64,000 nt of DNA from Certhia americana (Eukaryota; Chordata; Aves; Passeriformes; Certhiidae): positions 62,001-126,000 of the forward strand of contig JAGMWU010000042.1 in the NCBI GenBank assembly GCA_018697195.1, given 5' to 3'. Both the position numbers and the translations under genes were made by a program. Positions 14,263 through 26,000 of this stretch are shown here, piece by piece (position 1 is the first letter of the stretch; each line of letters begins with the position of its first letter). The notes under the pieces are model-generated. The model was not told the origin of the DNA, did not search any database, and saw only the letters and a list, made by a program, of their open reading frames with translations.

Positions 14263-14392
14263 GAAGAAATGGCACGTGGATTTCCCAGAAGAGGTCAGGG
14301 AAGGGCTCCTCAAAATGATGCTTTGCAGGCATTTTCTTGCTTAAATGCAAATGCTTCAGATGACTCTGCTTAAGCCCTGTTTTGTTGGCTAA

Positions 14393-15005
14393 CATAGAAT
14401 TATTTAGGTTGGAAGAGACCTTTAACATTACTATCTGAGTTAATGGAGCACTGCCAAGTTAACCACTCAGTTAACCAGTTAACTCAGCACTGCCAAGTCC
14501 ACCTCTACACTGTGTCCCCAAGTGCCACATCTACATGGTTTTTTAACACTTCCAGAGTTGGCAACTGCACTACTTCCCTAGTCATTCTAGTTCAATACTG
14601 TTCAACCCTTTCAGCAAAGAAATTTTTCTTAATATCCAAGGCAAATCTCCCAAATCTCCCCTGGGGCGACCTGATGCCATATCCTCTTGTCCTGAAGCTT
14701 GTTACCTGGGAGAAGAGACTGCCCTCACCTGGTGACAGCCTCCTTTTGAGCAGTTGTACAGCGTGTTAAGATCACTCTTGAGCCTCTTTCTCCAGGAAAA
14801 ACACACCCCAGCTCCCTCAGCTGCTCTTCATCAGACCTGTGCTCCAGACTCTTCCCCAGCTCTGTTGCTGTTCTCTGGACATGCTCCTGGACCTCAATGT
14901 CCTTCTTGTTGTGAGGAGCCCCAAAGTGAACACAGGATTCAAGGTGCAGCCCTCACAGTTCTCTGTTCCATCACTCACATCACGCCCTTGCAGAAGATCC
15001 AAGCA
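14393..15005 (-). mobile_element. CR1 LINE, 5'-truncated, about 610 bp
   Basis: This is a long minus-strand CR1 copy. From its 3' end inward the plus strand reads CATAGAATTATTTAGGTTGG, AGCACTGCCAAGTCCACC, GTGTCCCCAAGTGCCACATC, TTCTTAATATCCAAGGCAAA, CTTGTTACCTGGGAGAAGAG, TGTGCTCCAGACTCTTCCCC, TCTCTGGACATGCTCCTGGA and CTCAATGTCCTTCTTGT. These follow the CR1 consensus in order, covering the 3' UTR and the C-terminal end of ORF2. The reading frame is broken, so no product is expected. The plus-strand open frame of 108 codons at 14443-14769 is antisense to the element. A short internal duplication (AGCACTGCCAAGT at 14452 and 14487) lies near the 3' end. Confidence 0.92.
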
Positions 15006-18000
15006 CCACAGCCCAGCTTTGTCTTTTAGCTGCTGTAGTCCTTTTCCTGCATAGGCCCCAAGTAATCAGGTCCCAAAGCCTCTGGAAAAGCCTTTGCTAA
15101 ACAACTTCCAAGCCTCTCCCAAAAGATTTGCCTTGCTACCACATTTCAGAACTCTACCCTGTTCACAGTAGTCACTGAGTCTTTGCAATAAAATCTTCTA
15201 ATGCCCATATGTGGCAAGCATTTGCTGTTTACACAGCCATTAGCCAATCTTTCCAGAAGATTTCTTTCTTGCATGCTATTTTCTAATTCGGGTTACAAGA
15301 GCAAAAAACAGAGGCCTGTAGTAATATGTTTTAACAGGCAAAAACTCAAACATGAAGTCACAGACACATTTTTTTTTTTTTCAGATGTGCTTTTCAACAT
15401 AGTCTATGGGCAACAGAAAAAAAAGCAATATTTTTTTTCTCCTTTCATTGTAAGATTTAGTTTAGAACATCATTTCTTCAGGCTGATATCTACATTGCAA
15501 GCAAGATTTAATCAAGAATTACATTGCTTAATACTGTTTTGCAGAGCTCTGATTGATTGATCCAGCCTTTCTTGAGTCATATGACAAGTGACTGGAATAA
15601 GGGATAAACAGTCTCCCTATCTGGCCTCTTCATGCTCCATGGTATTCACACCAGACTTAGCAAAACTGATTTTTAAGATCAGTCTAAAAAAGAAAAAGGT
15701 CAGAGCCTATCACAAACTACTGTATCAAAGAAATATGCAAATTTTTCCTTGTTCCATATTCTCTCTAGCCTCCCACTACAATTATTAAATTACAGGGTAT
15801 TAATAGAAACTAAATGAGGCGCTCTGAAAAGATGAATTCCAAAGATGCAAAATTCAAATGCCAAATAGAGAGCATGCAATTAGGTTCTTAAATAATTCTT
15901 ATCACAGATTGTGCTAATATTAGAACTTCCAAAAAAACAATAGAAAACTGCAATATTCCCAGAGACACCCCATTGAAACAGCATAGTGAGGCACAGCAAA
16001 AGATTCTTGTTGATTTTCTGTATATTGGTGCTATGGAAAAATAACACTTATCTCCCATTGCAATAGAAAAAAATATTTCATACTCTTAAAAGAATTCTTA
16101 ATATTTATGTGGTGAAACTAAGGAAAAAAAAGTTGTGTTTTTTTCTTATCTGAACCAATGTAAAAATGAGGCTTTTTTCCCTAGATTTTTCAGAGACCAC
16201 AAATTAGCAGAAACTTTTACCTAACTGGGCTCTTCAAGTAAGTATTCAGCAGTGAGCATTAGTCTTTCCTCATTGCTTTTTAAAACCTTCATGTCTATCC
16301 AAGTCCCATAGCCTTACAGATTTTAATGGCCTTAATGAAGAGAAAGAGCATTGTTATTCAATTTGTCTCAAGCAGATCTCCATTCAGAATGACAATGTCG
16401 CCATTCACAATGCTATTGTTAGAGTTGTGTCATCCTTTCTATTTTAAATCTTGTTTTTCAGGAAGTTTTAAGTTGCCAGATATTTTTGTTCCATGAATCT
16501 CAGGCTTAGCAAATAAAGTTGATCAGTGAATTGGTCAGCCAGTCAGTCAGTCTATTACCTTCACATATAATCTGAATTCCTGCAGTACACAATGCCAAAG
16601 GACAGGACCATCCATCTGGTGAGTTATTCAGAATTTCACTTTATACAGCTCAAAATCACTGCTCTCCTAAAAATTAGGTTTGGCAATTGATTTCCCTTTC
16701 ATACAGGCAAATTCATTTTGAATTTCTGATGACAAGAACAGCCTTTGAGTAGAGTGATGCAAACGAGAAATTTACCATTACCTGGAGTTAGACACCATCT
16801 CAGCATGATATGATACATTCACTTTAGGGGACACAATTTAAAGCAACACATGCCAAGAACCATCAGGAGCAGGAAATGGAAGTTGGGTATTAGCTGAGTA
16901 TCATCAGCAGTGCAGCTCTCACAGAATAAATTATTATGGAAGAAAATATTGCTGTCTACATGCTGGACCAACTTCTGTGAAGAACTGGAAGGTGAGAGGA
17001 ACAGATGGTCCTTGTTCAGACCAGGGCAGGCTGAAGGGAAATAGAAAGATTGAGAGAGAGACAGTGGAAAAAAAAAAAACTGATACCAAAACTCCTTTCC
17101 TTTTTTTCTGCTTCCTTACTTCTCTCAGAAAAACTGAGTAATGCAAGCCTGGAATAACTAGTGTGACTGCAGAAGTCACCAAGAGTACCACAGCCTGGAG
17201 AAAAAGCTTTCAGCCCGTGAGAACTGCACTAATGGAGCCACACTGGAGCCACCCAAAATGCTCAATAATGGGTTTCTGAAAGAAAAATACTACTTACAAA
17301 TTTAGGCTTAGATTCTTGTCCTAGAGTTGACATAAGAGGCTAGACTAGATATACACTTCTCTATCCTCTTTTACTTATAGGTGCCTAGAATGGAGATTTC
17401 AATAATCTCTTCTTCCCTGAAAGCTATTTTTAATATCAGATCTCCAATATATCAAGATAAAGTTTGTATGCATGCAGATCAAACACTTGTGTAGATCTAT
17501 TGCTATATCAATCTGACTTGATTTTCTAACCAGAAAGTTTTTAAACATGCTTTCTTGCTCTAAAAGGTGATTACTGTTTTTGCAGAAGAGAAAGCTTCCC
17601 CTTTGCTAGCTGGCAGTGTATTCAGAATATGCTTAGAGCTGACTAGATGTATTATCACCTGTCAGCTATTTAGAGCTCCTATTAAGTTAGAAGATAGACC
17701 CGCACTGAGTCGGGGAAAACTACATCTGCTTCCAGACATCAAACTGACATTTCCTGGAAAGAAAACACCCCACCTGTTCACTCTAGTCTTTGGAGCTGCC
17801 AGTAGGGCAGGCAGACATTATTTTCAGGTTAACCAAGTGAAAACAGATTAAGGAACATTAAAACTTTGCTACACCATTATTAACTCCAGTGTGTTGCTCA
17901 GGACTGGGAGCATTTTTATTAAATGTGGCACCTGCTGGAGATTATTCAGAACAAACCAGATCAAGGAATTGGGCCAGTAACAATTACTCTGGGGGAGGAG

Positions 18001-18867
18001 AAATGTCCTGACACAAAAAATTTCCTATTTTTCCCAGTACTTTGACTAAAAACTGTCTTCTCATTGGTGCTTAGCACTGGGTGGCCAATGTTTTATTGAT
18101 TTTTGAGCCTATTAATGCACGGGACTGGTTTATGAGATGCAGCAATGAAAGTAACTGCATGTATGCATATTCTTAGGTGTCTGTGGATAATCTGTCTTAC
18201 TTTCTAGCTATTGAGATGTCATCGGTATCTCAAACAATCTGTTCACCAAAATAATTGGTTCAAATTTCTTAATTTGAATTAGATGTCTCGAAATGTCTTC
18301 ACTGCTGATGAAGGAAGGCGTTCGCTAAGCAACAGTTTCAGCATTTCTCTTTGTGATTGAAATCCTGAGAGCAGTTATAAATACTAGAAATGCCTGGGCC
18401 ATACAGCAGACTGATTTGTTATATTAAAGAATTCCTTTGGCAGCAAAAGAAATGGATGTAAGCAATGTTTTTCCTGTAGTACCCAAAGCAAACACAAGCA
18501 GGCTTTTTAGGATTACAAAGCATGTATTCTACATTGATTTCAAAGGCAGACAAATATGCTGCATATTTTAAAATAATTTCATTTTTAAGCATTACAGAAA
18601 AACAACATAAACATATTTGTGAAAATTAGCACACTAACTAGTTATAATAGAGAAAAAGAATATAAATAGGTGTGTGGTAATTATGAGCAAATATGTTTCA
18701 AGAACCAAGAGATAATTTGTAGCTTCACAGAATACCCTTTTAGAGTTTTAGAAATCAACCTAGCCAGTGGATTCCACGTTCTGAGGACTGCAAACATGAA
18801 TCACAGATTTGACAGTACTAAATTTCTTGTTTGCATATGTGACACTGTGTTTGTGTTTGGTTAATTG

Positions 18868-18917
18868 AATAAGTGTTTTTTAAAAAAAATAAAATTTAAT
18901 AAGTGTTTTTTAAAAAA
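18868..18917. repeat. 20-bp direct repeat pair
   Basis: The 20-mer AATAAGTGTTTTTTAAAAAA is present at 18868-18887 and again, identical, at 18898-18917. An A/T-only spacer of 10 bases separates them. This is a recent local duplication in AT-rich DNA. Confidence 0.9.
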
Positions 18918-20213
18918 TAGCCTTCTTAGTGCAATTAAGTTTCTTGCCTACACCCTCCCCACCTCCCCATGAACACTAGCTTTGTTATCTTAATCTTGTT
19001 TTCTTGAAATTATCAAGAAGATGCTGAGCTGTCTCCAGATATCTATCTCAGAAGGGTAGATGCGATGTTAAAAAACATTTTGAATATCTTGAAACACTGT
19101 CTTGCTTACAGCTTCATCATTCTGAGTATAATGCTATTTAACTACAGTATCGCAATTTTGGTTTCTAATGGATCTGGTTTCAGGGTTACACTTGTAACCC
19201 ACTCCTAGCAGTGTTTTAAAATACAATCGAAATACAGCTTTTCTTGCTGTGGAATTTCAAAGCTTTTAAGTCATTAAAATTGCATGTCTTTGTATGTTTG
19301 CTATAGATATAACACACTGCAGCAATTTCTTTGAGACAATTATGGTCGTCTGAAGTCAAGGCTTTGATGCAACCACTGGAGTCCAATTTGAATGCCTTTT
19401 AGAATTTGCTTAGAATTTTCTTCCTCTACCTATCCTAATCTGAGAAAAACGTTAGCAAATCAGTTGGTTTTTTGATTGCAAAGCTATGCCAGTAACCACA
19501 AAAGATGGATTTTGAATTTTCCCTTTATATGTGATATTTTAGTATAGCAACTAAAAGATAATATGGTGTTATTATTCTACCAGTTCTTCTTAAAGAACTA
19601 CATGCATTTTATTATTCTATGTGAATTATGATTGAATTCTATACATATTAATTATTATGAAATTATATTGAATTTATTCAAGGGAGCTCTCAAATGGTTG
19701 GCAAGAACTATAACTCCTCATATTTTTCTAGTATTTCCACTACTCTTTGAACTGACCAGTACCATAATTAATTACCATAGTTAATAAATGGAACAGCTTC
19801 ATTATCTTTTCTGTTTGGGAGAAGTAAAAGCAGAGCTTCTTAGATTAAACTAACTTTACATAATTCGGGGTAATGTGAGAGCAAAAATTATTTTCACTCC
19901 TTTCTTTCATTGCACAGATTTCTCCATGTAGCTGTTGCATTGTAAATTCCTTCCAGAGCCTTTGAAGAGTAGGACAAATATTTCTTATTCTGCCATTAAC
20001 TCATCAACAATATCTCTCAGTACTTTAAATCTTAAATCCGGGGCAGAATTCCAGCAAGATCCACACTGCAATCCTTGTAACATCCTTGCAGACCTGTAAG
20101 ATATTTTGGTTTCATAAACTCTCTAACAAAATTGACTCCAGATTTCAAGTAGGATTAATGGTCCACTGGATTATCCCTCTTTTATCCTATTTATACTTTT
20201 ATACATATTCTTT

Positions 20214-20229
20214 TATATATATATATATA
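20214..20229. repeat. (TA)n microsatellite
   Basis: About eight uninterrupted TA units, flanked by T-rich and A-rich sequence. Confidence 0.9.
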
Positions 20230-22969
20230 AAAAATACTAATAACATTACTTACAAAAGGCTTCCTTCATTATAGAAAAATAATCATCCAGTAATAAAATA
20301 ACAGTAACAAATAACATGATATTTTTAAGATTGGTCTTGGTTTACAGGGAAATAATGACACTTCAGTTAAGTGGAACTTTTTAAAAGTGACAGCTTGATT
20401 AAAATTTTTCTCTTTTATTTTGAAGGGTTTGAAATTTGTGTTTCAAATATATTGAAGGAAATTCTTAAACAAAAAAAAAAGATATCACTGATGGCTGCTG
20501 ACATCTTTCACTCAAAGGATGCTGAAAAAGGGGTGCTGACTACGTGAAAAATAAAAATATTCTAAAAATCAGCAGCTGCACTTTCCTTAAAGATTTTGAT
20601 GTAATAAAAAAGTAATTACATATGCACAATTTTTATTTATTATATACATATATAAAATGGATGTACATAAACACGCAATTCTCAGTATTAAAGTGCTATG
20701 GGAGGTTTGTTCTTAGCAGATGCATTATATTGTGTTTGCTATCCAAAAATTCAAATGGAAATGCTACACAAATACCAGCCCACACAAGTTACAATGAATT
20801 ATGCTTTACATCTAAGAAACACTAGTTAAGTCTAGTAGATATAGAGCAGTTTAGTAATGATCCTAAATCTACATTTCCAGAATTCTAAATAATCCTAGAA
20901 CACCTCAACATAGTTCAGGCTTGATATTGTGAATACATGCCAGGAATAATTTTAATATTTAGTGGCACTTTTCCATAATTACATCTTGGCATGCCTCTGC
21001 ATCTTTTGAGTAAACTTCCAGATGAACAGGCCTGAGCAATGAAAATCTTATTTGAAAGTCAACACAAAGTCTTCATGTTCCATTAGTTGTGTTTCAGTGG
21101 GCTCTGTGAATCAAACCAGGAAACAGGAATAGAATTTAAGGTGAGGTTTAATTGAGTAGTCACAAACATATACACACCCTGATTTCAAACTCTAGTTTTG
21201 CCACGTGATGGATGAAATTTTACACACAAAATTAGACAAGTGTTGACTTTACTCAAAATAATGGGTATACTTTATTGCTAGTTCGTTACCAACCTGAGTG
21301 CCACATTCCCAGAATCATATGGAAGTAGGACTAGAAGAGATGTGGCATTTCCCTTTGGCCTTCCTCTAAAGAAATTTCAGACACTTCTGTCCACTTTATG
21401 TGGGGAAAAATTTTTTTTAAAAAATTTTCCTTTCTGAGCAGCCAAGCTGTCATTTCCAATATTTCTAAAGAACCTTTAGGCTGAATTTCACTTCAGAATC
21501 TTCTGATATCCAACACAGCTCAGAAAGTTAAGGAGTCCTCTGATGTGAAATGCCATTGTAAAAGAGCTACAGTTGTCACCTGAAGTGAGGCACTGAGATG
21601 CCACTGCATTATCTGCACCCTCCACAAATATTTGTGTTAATATGCAGCTTTTATGTCCTGCTTCATACCCTGAAATCATTTAGAAAACAAAGATATTGCA
21701 GTGGACAGCGTGAGCATTCATTTGTGTGTCCAAAGGCTGCATTCCAGTATGCTTGTTAGGGACACCTTTACGAGCCCCCACACTACAAAAGCAGAAAGCT
21801 ATACTGCCAGGCTAAGACAGAGGAAGAAGCAGCTTTACAAAAAATGGAAAGGAAAAAACATAAACACGCAGTAGATCTTGCTGGCCTGGCCCACTGGGCA
21901 CATATTGTTGGTCACAGCATGGATCTGACACCGTGGGGTGTGTTTACAGCATGGGATGCAGAGAGCTGCACACAAAAACAATCATGAGAACAGTATATTT
22001 TTTTCTTATGTCAAATGCATTGACAATTGACCCTGTTGGGATATGAATGGGGGACTGGATTGTTATGGAAATTCTACTGGGTTTTTTTGTACTTTTTAAG
22101 TGTTGAATTTTCTTTTTGAGTGATCAAAAGTGTCTTTGAGTCACAACAGTCAAAGATGGCAAAGACCACATATTGCTCTAATTCTGGTCTTCAGGACATC
22201 TTGTAGAGATTAATGCTTGAAAGATATTATTAGAACTTTTTATTCCTTTATCCCAAACTGACACCATATGAAACGTTTGCCATGATAGCTCTACAATATC
22301 TTTTTTATTATTATTTTTGAAGTTGTACCATGTAAATTAAACTGGTAAAATCACCTCAAAGCTAAAAGAAAACTAATATGTACTACAAACGGACTTTTGA
22401 ACACTCATAATATCCTCTGTTCCTCAAGTAACAGAATAATAACTCCACCTCTTGAAGCATTAATGCTTTAGCCTTTCATTTAATATTGCTTCCTCTCTGA
22501 TTCGTTCTTTCCCCATTGAATTTTTAAACCCTATTTACAAAACTTCTTCCCACATAGAAGATCAAACAACATCACAATTCCTGTAACTGGTAGGACTTGG
22601 GACTTTCAGGACCTTCTTATCACAGATTAGTCCAGCAACCAAAGGAAAGATTGATGGAACTCTGTCTATCCTGAATATCATCAGGAAACCATCCCTGGAG
22701 AGAATTTAAACACCCAAGAGACAGAGAGGCTCTGGTACTAAACAGTGGGTTTCTAAATCAGTTTCTCAGTAAAAGGTTTCACTTCAAAAACCTTTTACAA
22801 CCTTACTTCTCCATGTGAACTAACCATGCTTATCCCATTGTTGTACTATCAATACTCATAATTTCAAGGTACATGTATATTTCCAGCAAGCAAAATAACA
22901 TTAAAATTTTTGTGGCATTGCTTCCTTGTTGCAGTAAAACATTGGGAAAAAAGTCTTATTTTAAAGCAA

Positions 22970-23068
22970 AAAAACCCAACCAACCAAACAAATAAAAAAC
23001 CCCAAAAAACAAAATAAAACAAAACAAAAAAAACCCCACCCCCCCCCCCAAAAAAAAAAACCCCAACA
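22970..23068. repeat. A/C-rich low-complexity tract with long C-runs
   Basis: The plus strand consists almost only of A and C. It includes CCCAACCAACC at the start and C-runs at 23000-23003, 23034-23037, 23039-23049 (11 C) and 23061-23064. The minus strand therefore has four or more G-runs of four or longer. The 73-codon minus-strand frame over it (mostly F, G, V and L) is compositional and not a gene. Confidence 0.93.
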
Positions 23069-26000
23069 AAATGACACAAACTCAAAACTCTGCATGGTCT
23101 GGCTTCACAGAGGAAAAACTCTTCTGTAAGTGATAAAGTAAAAGAATGGTACCATTCCTTTAACTATCAAGACAAAATATTTTATCACAGGTCTAATGAA
23201 GAACAGACAACTCTATGCCATCATTGATGGTGTTATACTGCTTAGTATTTGCTTCAAATTGCTCACCTGGTGAAATAAAAGTATTGATCAATCACCCACA
23301 CCATTATTTAAATAAGGAAACCATGCCTTCTTCTTTCACCCAAAGGCATTTCAGAAAAGTGAGTTTGAAATACTGTCCCATTTTCAAATATTGAAACGGG
23401 CATATATGGAAAGTTGAAATGCTTGCAAAAGTTATCACAGTGACAAAATTCAATGTGAATTAAACCTTGATGTGCTGGCCCTCTAATCAGTAAAGCAATC
23501 TGAACACAAGAGCTGGCAAATAAATTAAGTGGGAAGATGCATTTCCATACAGTCATTTTTGCCGAGGGGAAATGAATCTTATCTTTCATTTTCCAGTTAA
23601 AAAATATGCTGAAGATTACTCATGCTTAAAAGAGATGTTAGCACAGTACTAACTGGTAATATAGGAGAGATAATAGTTGATACAAGTGCAGAAATGTTAT
23701 GAAAACATGCCTTGTATATCAATGATATGAAAAAACTATTGTATTTAAAAAAGCTTAAAAGCTTAATTCCAGCACATTTAAACACGTGTACAATTCTTAG
23801 ATTAGAAAAAATCCATAATTTACATATGTGGCGTAAATATATATCTATGGGAACTTCTGCTGGTAAATTAAATACAATCACAGCTGAAGGATTATTTACC
23901 CTGATTTAGATCTGTACCAAATAATAAAAGCCCTGCCTACAAATGAGTTGTTTACAGTTTCAGCATTACCCACTGAAAAACTCAAGGCACCTCAGAAGCC
24001 ACAAAAACAGGCACAGTAAACAAAAAAAGAATGTTTGAATCTTGTGGTGTTTATGAGTATTAGTGATGGAACACACTATAAATTTCCAGGCCTATCCAGA
24101 GCTAAAATGCTTATGGGAAGAGGAGATTGTGAGCTACAGAAAGTCCTCCTTCAGCAGACTGATCTCTTTTCAGGGCACCTACTGCATCTCTCTTGTCAAC
24201 CAGCTTAATATCTGCTGTAATTCAGAACGGTGTAAGAGCTTGGTGACTGAGCAAAACAGCTTGACAGCCTCCAGAGGCAGACCCTAGCATATGCATCATA
24301 ATCCCACTTGGAGATCTGTTCTTGTCTCCTCCACTATTTTTTTCAATGTTACAATCAAAATCTGCCAGGCCAATATGCTATCAAAAATCCAAATAAGCAT
24401 TTTAAATGAAAAGTCAGCATCTAGAATATTGACCAGCATGAGGTGAGCAGTTAAATACTTGAAGTCTTGGCAGACTTCAATAATCACACAAATGGCACCT
24501 GTCTACGAGTGCTATATACCAGCTATGCTGCATTAAAATCAATGAATTTATAAGTACTTGCAGCAGACAGGGATGTGCCCCAAAGAAAATATAATTCAAC
24601 ATGCCATAGCACCAGTTCAAGCATAGTTAAAAACAGTCCTAATGGTACATCAAAAATGGGGAAAAGCTTTTTGCTTGTCTGCCTTAGAAGTATCTTTTAT
24701 GTCTGCAGGTCAAAAAATCCTTTGACATTTAATTTCCAATCAGAGGTTTACAGTTGTTAGAATCCTGAATTATTACCTATGTAAAAATAGTCACAAAAAT
24801 TAACTCAAATTTTTAAACTTCTTTTAAAATATGTTTAAAACATATCTGACAACTTAAATTTTGAGTGAGAAAGAAAGTTATTTTTGAATAATAATTTCTT
24901 CAGCACAGCAGCTGTCATAAGGACACTTGTAAAAAGTGATGGGAGAAAGAGTCTATCTTGTTAACATATCAAAGATGAGCATAACTCTCTTAATTTCAAT
25001 CCATGTCTCTTTTCATCTGTATGCAGCACAAGAACACTAAATGCATTGAAAAGGGGTAGGTCCCACTCTCCCTGCCATTTATTATTTCTTTCCACCAATC
25101 TTCTGACTTATATGCACATTTAAGAAAAAAACCCATGCTTGTCTCTCTATTTCAGTGTCCTAAAATTCCACATTTTTAGGCAAGCTATAGAGAGTGATGG
25201 TTTTGGGCCAATATCCTAGAAATAAGTTTAGAGCGTAAATGAACAGCAGGAAAATCCCATGAAGACGTGGGAGTAACCAACAAAGATTTTTATCTTAAAT
25301 ACAGTTTAGCTGCTATTAAATAATAAAATAAGGGGGAAGGGTATAAGGAGAGTAAATCACAGACCATTCCCCATACAGATTTTTTCTGATGCATTATCTG
25401 ACCCCTAACTTCTTGTAAGGAAAAATATTCTGACACTAAAGCCTGCTACACACCTCATATTCTTGAAGAGGCTTTTAATTTTTTTTTTCCTTTTTTTTTT
25501 TTACCCTCCCTCCTGCTCACCCAAACCCTGGCTGCATTCATCATCCACTTCTCAGTGGAATCATGCCCTGAGACAGGGTAAGTGTATCAGCTGGGACTAT
25601 GCAGTAGCTCAGTCTGGAGGGACATCCTTCTCTCCTCTGCTTTCCACCTCTTCAGCTCACATGTGCATCTGCACATCCAGATGTAAATGTGGAGTTACTG
25701 ACAGAAAGTGCCATGAAAATTCCTCTGCCACTGAATCTGAACCTTCAAAGAGATGACAACAGAACATGTCCTGCTTAATACTAACACACACAGAAAAACT
25801 GTTACAGATTAAGCGTGATGCTTTGCTGCTGAATTAGTAGGGTTTGTGTTGGAAGCTACTGAAAACTAAGTATTTTACCTCATTTTATGGAAGGCCAAGA
25901 GGGAAACTAACTCAGTTTTGGAAAATACACAACAGCTCTTCAGCAGCAAGGGAGAGACAGAAAATTTGCTTGTGGAGATACATATACCACGTACACAAGT

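Larger units (their letters stand above)
15006..22969. other. unique AT-rich non-coding DNA
   Basis: No gene or clear transposon is recognised. Small features include a T-run at 15369-15381, a (CAGT)n run near 16533-16552, two 20-base direct repeats at 18868-18917, a (TA)n run at 20214-20229 and an AT inverted repeat at 21404-21430. The longest open frame is 119 codons (15201-15560, plus) and has no recognisable motif. Confidence 0.55.

Noticed and set aside
14443..15054. Plus-strand open frames of 71-108 codons
   Set aside because: They are antisense to the CR1 element at 14393-15005.
25479..25583. Possible 22-base micro-exon (pyrimidine tract, CTCAG, GTAAGT)
   Set aside because: The acceptor is distant from the tract, and a 22-base exon without coding or transcript evidence is too speculative to annotate.
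25870..25960. Possible reversed MIR piece (CTCATTTTATGGAAGGCC)
   Set aside because: Similarity is too weak and scattered to separate from chance.
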